Source: a virus. Taken from it: 42,871 nt of DNA. Below, in pieces: positions 19,859-26,158 of this stretch. The stretch lies in IMG/VR virus record IMGVR_UViG_3300010354_000182, positions 1-42,871 of that record; one strand, written 5' to 3'. How positions within the stretch are numbered: the stretch's first letter is position 1; the number at the start of each line of letters is the position of its first letter. The position numbers were made by a program, and so were the translations under genes. The notes beneath the pieces were generated by a model, which saw only the letters and a program-made list of their open reading frames with translations, ran no database searches and had not been told where the DNA came from.

Positions 19859-19999
19859 ATGGCTAAATCAAAAGGTTCTACATCGACATCGCATACATCT
19901 GTTCACAAAAGATCTAAACAAGGCGGGAAAGTAAAAACTAGTTCGATGAATAAAACACAAAGACGTAATTTTAAAAAGTATAGAGGACAGGGCAAATAA
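19859..19999 (+). CDS. Small basic protein
   Basis: 46 residues, Lys/Arg/Ser/Thr-rich (KSKGSTSTSHTSVHKRSKQ, then NKTQRRNFKKYRGQGK), probably disordered and able to bind nucleic acid. Starts right after the upstream stop (TAAATG) and its stop overlaps the next ATG (TAATG). Similar tiny basic genes occur in T4-like aquatic phages (from memory). Confidence 0.75.
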   Translation: MAKSKGSTSTSHTSVHKRSKQGGKVKTSSMNKTQRRNFKKYRGQGK

Positions 20000-20193
20000 T
20001 GTTATATGTTGATTATACCTGGGATTGTAATCCTAATGGTATCATTCTTGATGAAGAATTTAATTCAGACAAACTTGGTTGGAAAGGCGGTGATTATTTT
20101 CAACTTATCAATGTAAACGGTCGTCAAATACTGCGTAAGATAACAGACCTTGAGAAGTTTATTATAGACGGAGCGAATAAAAATGAACAGTAA
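19999..20193 (+). CDS. Small phage protein of unknown function
   Basis: 64 residues, acidic and beta-like: YVDYTWDCNPNGIILDEEF, then LGWKGGDYFQLINVNGRQIL. No motif of known function; similar proteins occur in aquatic T4-like phages (from memory). Start overlaps the upstream stop; its end overlaps the next gene by 11 bases. Confidence 0.75.
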   Translation: MLYVDYTWDCNPNGIILDEEFNSDKLGWKGGDYFQLINVNGRQILRKITDLEKFIIDGANKNEQ

Positions 20194-20386
20194 GTATGAT
20201 GCATGGTGGGACAGCCTTAGTCCACAGATGAAAGAATATCTTAAAAATCAGCCCATATGGCATGACAAAGATTTGTACAGATTCGCTGCGGTCGCAGGAA
20301 TCGTAGGATTTATTATAGGATTTATATTTGGATATGAAGCGGCTTGGAGACCGGTAGTTACAGTTTTTAAACCGTTGGTTGGTTGA
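20183..20386 (+). CDS. Small membrane protein
   Basis: 67 residues: polar N-terminus with aromatic clusters (DAWWDSLSPQMKEYLKNQP), then a Gly-rich membrane span (AAVAGIVGFIIGFIFGYEAA) and a short tail. Start overlaps the preceding gene. Unknown function. Confidence 0.75.
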   Translation: MNSKYDAWWDSLSPQMKEYLKNQPIWHDKDLYRFAAVAGIVGFIIGFIFGYEAAWRPVVTVFKPLVG

Positions 20387-20387
20387 T

Positions 20388-20525
20388 ATGTTTGAGGCAT
20401 TTATCGTTTTTTATCTTCTTGAATGTCTTGTTCTGATCACTGCTTATGTTTTATATTTTAAACAATCTAAACCGATTCAGAAAAAAATTCACGATCCGTG
20501 GGGATTTTGGAACAATATAAAATGA
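20388..20525 (+). CDS. Small membrane protein
   Basis: 45 residues: N-terminal span FIVFYLLECLVLITAYVLY, then a basic tail (KQSKPIQKKIHDPWGFW). Starts 1 base after the upstream stop; its stop overlaps the next ATG (ATGA). Unknown function. Confidence 0.7.
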   Translation: MFEAFIVFYLLECLVLITAYVLYFKQSKPIQKKIHDPWGFWNNIK

Positions 20526-20692
20526 TAGAACCAGAATTTATTGCCTACATGATTGCTTTGATTTCGTTGGCTGTATCTATATACGCTTTGTATGAAATGC
20601 GTGAAGCCAAAGAATACGGCAAGCAATGGATCGCATTAACTAAACAACTTAAAGAAAAATTAGAAGAAACAGAAAAAAGTAAAAGGAGATAA
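20522..20692 (+). CDS. Small membrane protein with charged tail
   Basis: 56 residues from the ATG at 20522: span EFIAYMIALISLAVSIYAL, then a long basic coiled-coil tail (KQWIALTKQLKEKLEET). ATGA-coupled to the preceding gene. Unknown function. Confidence 0.72.
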   Translation: MIEPEFIAYMIALISLAVSIYALYEMREAKEYGKQWIALTKQLKEKLEETEKSKRR

Positions 20693-20693
20693 A

Positions 20694-21035
20694 ATGGATC
20701 CTGTAGAATTAGTAAACAAATATGGTTTCCCTATCGTTGCAGCCGGAGGTATGGGATACCTAATTTTTTATGTATGGAAGTGGGCTACGACAGAAATTAA
20801 ACCTGTACTTAGTGAAGCAAATACAACACTGATAGCATTGATTGATCGTATTCGTATGTTAGACAATGATTTAATTCGATTACAACAGAAGGTTAATACC
20901 ACTCTACATCTAAGAGGTAAGATCATTGAAAGCGAGCGTGTACTAGAGCAGGTCAAAGTCGATAATGAGGCTAACAAGAAATTTGACGAGGCCGCCCATA
21001 TGGACGAAAAAGATCAATCTAGCAAAAAATCTTAA
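20694..21035 (+). CDS. Small membrane protein, holin-like, paralogue of 19577
   Basis: 113 residues. Span at 10-28 (YGFPIVAAGGMGYLIFYVW) like that of the gene at 19577, then a coiled-coil cytoplasmic-type tail (ALIDRIRMLDNDLIRLQQK). SD AAAGGAG. Converges with the D,D-peptidase gene, overlapping it by 4 bases. Small phage lysis-type membrane protein by form; not proven. Confidence 0.74.
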   Translation: MDPVELVNKYGFPIVAAGGMGYLIFYVWKWATTEIKPVLSEANTTLIALIDRIRMLDNDLIRLQQKVNTTLHLRGKIIESERVLEQVKVDNEANKKFDEAAHMDEKDQSSKKS

Positions 21036-21742
21036 TATCTAGAGGCTAATGCATACGCCTCTGGAATTCTAGTCTTTGTGTTCTTAGAATTTAAAAGTAC
21101 AACTATCCTTTTACCCATATCAGTATCAAGCATCATAACAATACAACCCCCAGCCGCACGAATATAGCCAGTTTTACTAACAATAAATTCTCGAGTGGCT
21201 GTTAAAGGATTCGTATTTCGAAATACTAAAAATTTTTTCTTGTGTTTGATTTTTACCTGAGGCATTTTGCTGGAATCGACTATTTCATTGTATAACTCTG
21301 CGGTCCTTACCAGTTTGACTAGATCATAGGCAGTGCTGTAGTTCATTACGCCTAGTCCCGTAGGATCGACAAATTTTGTGTCTATCATACCTAAATACTG
21401 AGCCTTGCGATTCATTGCTTGAATACAACCTTCTCTTCCTGTGGGATAATGTTTGCATAAAGTTTCAGATGCTCGATTATCTGAATGCACAATGGCTAAT
21501 TGTATTAATTCTCTTCGAGTATAAGGTCTAATATATTCGTCTAAATCTTGATGTGCATCAAGAACAACTATAGCCGTCATAAGTTTAGTTATACTGGCAA
21601 TACTTCTTTGTTGATGCATGTTTTCGCTGTGAATAATATCACCATCACCATCGGCTACTAACCATGCGGTGGCGGTAATATCTTTAGCATAAACTAAAAA
21701 AGGTAAGGTCAGCAATACACTTAATACTAGTTTTCTAATCAT
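21032..21742 (-). CDS. D-alanyl-D-alanine carboxypeptidase/endopeptidase, S11 family
   Basis: 236 residues with an N-terminal signal peptide (LVLSVLLTLPFLVYA) and the three penicillin-binding motifs: SITK at 50-53 (nucleophile Ser50), SDN at 87-89 and KTG at 190-192. The size and shape fit PBP7/8-type D,D-peptidases that cut peptidoglycan cross-links or terminal D-Ala in the periplasm. It could aid wall remodelling, entry or lysis. Coupled by ATGA to the 55-residue gene and through it to the cyclase. Confidence 0.9.
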   Translation of the reverse strand: MIRKLVLSVLLTLPFLVYAKDITATAWLVADGDGDIIHSENMHQQRSIASITKLMTAIVVLDAHQDLDEYIRPYTRRELIQLAIVHSDNRASETLCKHYPTGREGCIQAMNRKAQYLGMIDTKFVDPTGLGVMNYSTAYDLVKLVRTAELYNEIVDSSKMPQVKIKHKKKFLVFRNTNPLTATREFIVSKTGYIRAAGGCIVMMLDTDMGKRIVVLLNSKNTKTRIPEAYALASRY

Positions 21743-21906
21743 GGCTTACAAATATTATGATGTTTTATTCCGTTCAAACTAAAACACTGTAAAAATTCCT
21801 GCATCTCGTCGCTGGTGCTGATCAATTTTGCTGGCATCATAAACTTGTATTGTAGCATGAGCCAAACAGAATAGTCAATCCACCAATCTAAGGGCGTGTA
21901 TATCAT
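21739..21906 (-). CDS. Small protein linking the cyclase and D,D-peptidase genes
   Basis: 55 residues: aromatic N-terminal segment (YTPLDWWIDYSVWLMLQYK) and a C-terminal part with CFSLNGIKHHNICKP. Overlaps both neighbours by ATGA, so all three are translated in step. No family recognised. Confidence 0.72.
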   Translation of the reverse strand: MIYTPLDWWIDYSVWLMLQYKFMMPAKLISTSDEMQEFLQCFSLNGIKHHNICKP

Positions 21907-23948
21907 TTTTCGTGAGCGATGAATTCGCCATTCCAGTTAGGTCCTAGGTCTTGTTGTTTCATAAACTCGCAACGTTCGATCCATATTTTATAGTATTTGT
22001 CCATTTGACCTCCGAATAAGCCTTTCATCTTAGCACACATCGCTGCGGCCTCATCAAACTTTTTCTGTTTGTATAAGGCATGCATCTTGTCATGCTGTTC
22101 TCGATCTTTTGAATAATCTTCGCCACGTGTGCGTATCACTGTATAGATTAAATCTGCTACTGTTTTGCCCTTAGGTTGTAGATTGTCTAATAGCAAATAG
22201 AAGAAATCATCTTTAGTTCTGTTATATGTTTCAGCGCCGATGATAGCCAATACACCATAGGCCTTACAACGTGCTTCTAGTCGTGCGGCTGTTGAAACCA
22301 TATCACCTAGGATATCGTAACTGTGTCTATCTGTGCTACCCATCTCACCAATGAAGCCTATGCCTGTGTTACAGCCCCAACCCATTGCGGCAGGAGGTAA
22401 GCCCTGTGCTTCCATTTCTTTAGTATAGGCATCAACAGCATCTAACATTTCAAGGCCAACCTTAACGATTGTACGTGCATGATTAGGATCGTCTATAGGA
22501 GCACCGTGAATGTGCATACTTGCATCACCCACATACTTGATGACCATGCCACGATTGTCCATGATAGGCTTTGATATAGCATCCATGTAGCCATTCATGT
22601 ATTTGCCTAAGCCAGCAACATCGTCACCATAGTGTTCACCGATAGGAGTAAACCCACGTAGGTCACTAAACATAACACTCACATCTTTACGTACACCACG
22701 CTTGATCAAGTCTGGATCTTTTTGTAGCATCTCCACTACTTCTTTAGAACAGTATCCAGCGAATTGTTTCTTTATGGCCTGCTTCTGTAAGAATTCTGAA
22801 ACGAACTTGACACCGTAGGCATGCAAAGCGACCAAGAGTAGGCCAACTCCAGGGGCAGTAGCGTCAAATAACCATAGATAGAGATCGAACATAAGCCAAC
22901 TACTAACAGCGCCGCCACCAATGATAATAATCGTCGTTGCCAAACCTGCATATACATACCTCGTTAAAAATATTAACAATATACCTGCCAACGCCAGTGC
23001 GAGTATTTCTACACCGTCAGCATAGTCTGGACGTTGTATTGTAACGTTGTTAAACATTGTGCCTAACAAGGCTGCTTGAACTTCGTGCGGCCAGACCGAT
23101 CCTATGGCTGTAGGCACTGGATTGCCTAAACCTGCTGCCGCTACACCTACAATAACTACAGCACCTCCAAAATCTTTAGGCAGTTCTGTCATAGAGATTG
23201 ATTTAGATTTCTGACTCCAATCGATCCACACTCTGCCCAACGGGTCAGTTGAGATAGGACCAAATTTAGGAATACGCATTTTTTCTACACCGTTCTCATT
23301 CAATTTAATTTGAACAGTAGAATCTTGAGCGGCTGTTCTAAGAGCCTCCATTGCAATACTAGGATATACTTTACCGTCGACTGCTATAACCAAAGGAATG
23401 CGTCTATTAACCCCGTCAATCTCGGGAAGTGTGCTGACTATGCCAACTCCTGCAGCACGACTTTCTAACTGTGGTATGTTTGCAATAATACCCGGATACT
23501 GCACTATTCTATCTTGAAAATCTGATCCAATTACTGCTGTTCCTGGATGTTTTGGCTGGTTCTTATTACGATCGGAAGGCATATTAGGTAATATCACAGG
23601 GAACCTAGAAAGTGTATCTGCCAAGGCTTTATCTCCTCCCTGCCGATCTTTCTCAGTCATAAGGACATTGAACACAACTAAACCTGCATTACGTAGATAA
23701 AGATTTTCAATAAGAGCAGAGTAAATTTCTCTATTAAAAGGCCATTGACCGTATTTGTCTAGAGCGTTCTCATCTATATTGATCGTAACAATATTATTTT
23801 CAGTGGGAACTTTGTTGATTATGAGTGTGTCAAAATAGCGTAATCTTACGCTTTCGACAAATGAGGGATCCGCTATTCTTACGCCCACTATTAACGCTAA
23901 GGTCAATAACGCAGTCCAAGGGCTTAATAGATATTTTTTGAACATCAT
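21903..23948 (-). CDS. CHASE2-domain class III adenylate-cyclase-like membrane protein
   Basis: 681 residues: N-terminal span (10-28), periplasmic CHASE2 sensor (about 30-305), a cluster of spans (312-380), then a class III cyclase domain (422-600) and a helical tail. Metal-binding Asp are D429 (VMFSDLRGF) and D475 (KYVGDASM); K471 and D545 (YDILGD) are the adenine-specifying pair; R556 is present. The transition-state Asn is Ser552 (DMVSTAARLE), so turnover may be altered. It would make cAMP in response to a periplasmic cue. First gene of a coupled three-gene unit. Confidence 0.87.
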   Translation of the reverse strand: MMFKKYLLSPWTALLTLALIVGVRIADPSFVESVRLRYFDTLIINKVPTENNIVTINIDENALDKYGQWPFNREIYSALIENLYLRNAGLVVFNVLMTEKDRQGGDKALADTLSRFPVILPNMPSDRNKNQPKHPGTAVIGSDFQDRIVQYPGIIANIPQLESRAAGVGIVSTLPEIDGVNRRIPLVIAVDGKVYPSIAMEALRTAAQDSTVQIKLNENGVEKMRIPKFGPISTDPLGRVWIDWSQKSKSISMTELPKDFGGAVVIVGVAAAGLGNPVPTAIGSVWPHEVQAALLGTMFNNVTIQRPDYADGVEILALALAGILLIFLTRYVYAGLATTIIIIGGGAVSSWLMFDLYLWLFDATAPGVGLLLVALHAYGVKFVSEFLQKQAIKKQFAGYCSKEVVEMLQKDPDLIKRGVRKDVSVMFSDLRGFTPIGEHYGDDVAGLGKYMNGYMDAISKPIMDNRGMVIKYVGDASMHIHGAPIDDPNHARTIVKVGLEMLDAVDAYTKEMEAQGLPPAAMGWGCNTGIGFIGEMGSTDRHSYDILGDMVSTAARLEARCKAYGVLAIIGAETYNRTKDDFFYLLLDNLQPKGKTVADLIYTVIRTRGEDYSKDREQHDKMHALYKQKKFDEAAAMCAKMKGLFGGQMDKYYKIWIERCEFMKQQDLGPNWNGEFIAHEK

Positions 23949-23956
23949 ATATTTAA

Positions 23957-23964
23957 CTTAAATA
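23957..23964 (+). promoter_or_regulatory. Possible late-type promoter box (CTTAAATA)
   Basis: CTTAAATA on the plus strand, 25 bases before the GTG of the SpeD-like gene. Moderate match to the late box. Confidence 0.35.
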
Positions 23965-23989
23965 AAGTCCTTACACAGGAGACAATAAC

Positions 23990-24343
23990 GTGTTTTGGGG
24001 TTATCATTTAATGCTTGATTGTAGTGGTTGTAATGAAAATATTGCTGATAAAGATCAAATTTATAGGTTTACCAAAGATTTGGTCGATCGCATAGATATG
24101 ACAGCACACGGTGAACCTGTTATCGAACACCTTTTGCCTGGAGATCCTAAGCAAGGATATAGCATGATGCAGTTAATAACCACCTCTAATATCTGTGCTC
24201 ATTTTATGGAATTAGACGGCACAGCATATTTTGACATTTTCAGTTGCAAACCTTTTAATATTGATGTAGCGCAAGAAGTTGTGAAAGAATATTTCAATCC
24301 CGAGAAAATGCGTGTAAACTTTATTACGAGACATGCAGATTGA
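23990..24343 (+). CDS. speD: S-adenosylmethionine decarboxylase-like protein (SpeD family)
   Basis: 117 residues from a GTG start with AGGAG upstream. It keeps the SpeD catalytic spacing: Ser66 (future pyruvoyl group), His71 (processing) and Cys86, equal to S63, H68 and C83 of the bacterial enzyme. The usual ESHxxxH is TSNICAH here, so His64 is Asn, and the rest of the pocket is divergent. SpeD makes decarboxylated SAM for spermidine; some SpeD relatives instead decarboxylate ornithine or arginine, so the substrate is uncertain. The next gene starts 11 bases before its end. Confidence 0.78.
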   Translation: MFWGYHLMLDCSGCNENIADKDQIYRFTKDLVDRIDMTAHGEPVIEHLLPGDPKQGYSMMQLITTSNICAHFMELDGTAYFDIFSCKPFNIDVAQEVVKEYFNPEKMRVNFITRHAD

Positions 24344-25070
24344 TTTCATAAAAACTCCATATAAAACTTGGCCCAGTATGAATCGTTATACTGGGCCTAT
24401 TTTTAATTCAAGCCCTAGCGAAAAATACCTAACAGAAAAAAAATACGAATTTTCTAGGTGGGGCGGCGACCTTTTTGCTAGAGCCAGAGAATCATTTGAA
24501 AAACCATTAATTGTAATGGCACAGAAGTTTTGTGGTTTAGAACAGAATGGAAAACTTCTAGATTTGGGTTTTAGTTTGGAAGAAGATATTGCCATTATGC
24601 ATAACGGTAATTTAAGTGCAATATTTTTCTGTTTTCCTAGCAGTTGGATTCCTAGAGAAAGAATAGGAAAATCACTTACAGAGATTCATCAACCGGTCGC
24701 AGATAACGATAGATTATTAACCGCTAGTAAACGAATTACAGATGTGATGGCAGACTTGAATACTGGTAGTTTAAGAAGATTTGTATGGACTATCACACCG
24801 AGTAACAGATTGAGTAATCATCCAGGTTATGAAAGGCCACAATTTAAATCTATAGATGATTTATTTTTTAGAGTAGAAACTCAAACTACTGCTCCTTTAG
24901 GTGATAACACCAGTTTATTTTTTGTAAAAGTAGATGTGGTACCTTTGTTAGAAGTTTGGCATCAAAAAGATATCATATTAGAGAGTTTGAATTCCATGTC
25001 AAATAATATCTTAACTTACAAAAATCTTCATCACATAAAAGAGTTACTAAATAGAGTGGGGAGTAACTAG
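24333..25070 (+). CDS. DUF3445 haem-dependent oxidative N-demethylase-like protein
   Basis: 245 residues matching the DUF3445 pattern: SLEEDIAIMHNGNL near 80, FFCFPSSWIPRERIGKSLTE, then IHQPV near 117, DDLFFRVETQT near 178 and NNILTYKNL near 230. Family members include the alpha subunit of a haem-dependent oxidative N-demethylase acting on dimethylamine. It is shorter than many family members, so activity is uncertain; beta and gamma subunits are absent. The 3' end, including its stop, forms part of the manganese riboswitch. Overlaps speD by 11 bases. Confidence 0.75.
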   Translation: MQIDFIKTPYKTWPSMNRYTGPIFNSSPSEKYLTEKKYEFSRWGGDLFARARESFEKPLIVMAQKFCGLEQNGKLLDLGFSLEEDIAIMHNGNLSAIFFCFPSSWIPRERIGKSLTEIHQPVADNDRLLTASKRITDVMADLNTGSLRRFVWTITPSNRLSNHPGYERPQFKSIDDLFFRVETQTTAPLGDNTSLFFVKVDVVPLLEVWHQKDIILESLNSMSNNILTYKNLHHIKELLNRVGSN

Positions 25071-25144
25071 CCTGCAAGGGCTCTATATATCGTCAGCACG
25101 GCGAAAGCCCGGTATATAGACAAAGAGGTGAGACCATAACTTTT
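25039..25144 (+). promoter_or_regulatory. yybP-ykoY manganese riboswitch upstream of terC
   Basis: Shows both signature loops: GGGGAGTAAC (25058-25067) and GGTGAGACC (25127-25135), plus the internal CGTCAGCACG. P1 pairs AAGAGTTA (25039-25046) with TAACTTTT (25137-25144). The SD (AAAGGA, 25145-25150) begins right after P1, so translation control is likely; no terminator follows. Binding of Mn2+ by this class is established. Confidence 0.93.
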
Positions 25145-25155
25145 AAAGGAAAGAT

Positions 25156-25860
25156 ATGGAACTGTTTACACTCCAAGCCCTTTGGGCATTTCTCGCTATC
25201 ATATTGATAGACATTGTATTAGCAGGAGATAACGCACTGGTTATCGGAATGGCTGCTAATCGATTACCGCCTGATTTACGTAAGAAAGCAATCTTTTGGG
25301 GAACGTTTGGTGCTATCGCTATTCGTTTTATAAGTGTTGCCGCTTTAACTTATCTATTAATGATACCAGGGTTACGAGCCATCGGTGCCGCAGCACTAGT
25401 ATGGATCGGTTGGAAGTTGGTGTTTGATCACGGAGAACACAACATAGAAGCCAAAGATACTTTTTGGGGAGCCATTGGAACTATAGTGGTAGCAGATGCT
25501 GTCATGGGAATTGACAACGCACTAGGCATAGCCGCTGCCGCTAACGGAAGTTTTGTGCTGATTATTGCAGGTTTGTTAATATCTGTACCTATCATATTAT
25601 TTGGCGCAACAATGGTCAGCAAACTTCTACAACGATGGCCAGATACAGTATTCTTGGGATCGTTCGTGTTGTTTGCTGTAGCATTTCTCATGTTACTGAA
25701 AGAGCCCTTGATGACAGAATATTGGGCTCAACTGGATACATGGGCAATAAAAATATTACCGTGGGCCGCTGCACTAGTGATTACCGCTGTGCAATACAAT
25801 CAGGCTAGATTACACCTACACAAGAAATATTTGTTTAAGTCTTCTCGAACAGAAAATTAG
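25156..25860 (+). CDS. TerC-family integral membrane protein
   Basis: 234 residues with about seven membrane spans. The TerC motifs are clear: DIVLAGDNALVIGMA (residues 19-33) and DAVMGIDNALGIAAA (near 114), whose Asp and Asn residues are thought to bind metal. Members (YjbE/YkoY type) are linked to manganese export and metalation of secreted enzymes and are often under a yybP-ykoY riboswitch, as here. SD AAAGGA. The 3' end overlaps, on the other strand, the small exported-protein gene by 26 bases. Confidence 0.9.
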   Translation: MELFTLQALWAFLAIILIDIVLAGDNALVIGMAANRLPPDLRKKAIFWGTFGAIAIRFISVAALTYLLMIPGLRAIGAAALVWIGWKLVFDHGEHNIEAKDTFWGAIGTIVVADAVMGIDNALGIAAAANGSFVLIIAGLLISVPIILFGATMVSKLLQRWPDTVFLGSFVLFAVAFLMLLKEPLMTEYWAQLDTWAIKILPWAAALVITAVQYNQARLHLHKKYLFKSSRTEN

Positions 25861-26131
25861 AATCATCACCAACACCGATAATACAGGCAACTGTCGAAGT
25901 CATTTGCAAAAGAGTCCAATGACCAGTTTTAGAATTAACAAACAGACTAAATCTCGTATCGTCTACAGGATTCTTTGCAGTCCATAAAGGTTTTTCGTTA
26001 TAGTTTTCTGTAAGTGATTTAATTAAAGTCTGCGTATTATCACATAATACCGGCTTACGACTTTCAAACGCTTGGGCGTTGGCTATTGGGCTAGTTAAGC
26101 ATAATAGGAACGCCATTGCAAATAAGCGCAT
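25835..26131 (-). CDS. Small exported protein downstream of the curli operon
   Basis: 98 residues from the ATG at 26131 (AAGGAG upstream). N-terminal signal peptide (MRLFAMAFLLCLTSPIANA), then VLCDNTQTLIKSLTENY and KTGHWTLLQMTSTVACIIG with two Cys that may form a disulfide. A late-type box (26151-26158) overlaps the stop of the adhesin gene, so it may have its own promoter. Possibly a periplasmic partner of the curli system; unproven. Confidence 0.75.
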   Translation of the reverse strand: MRLFAMAFLLCLTSPIANAQAFESRKPVLCDNTQTLIKSLTENYNEKPLWTAKNPVDDTRFSLFVNSKTGHWTLLQMTSTVACIIGVGDDSNFLFEKT

Positions 26132-26150
26132 GGCATACTCCTTAAACAAG

Positions 26151-26158
26151 TATTTATT
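26151..26158 (-). promoter_or_regulatory. Late-type promoter box (AATAAATA)
   Basis: AATAAATA on the minus strand, overlapping the stop codon of the adhesin gene, 19 bases before the ATG of the small exported protein. Confidence 0.5.
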
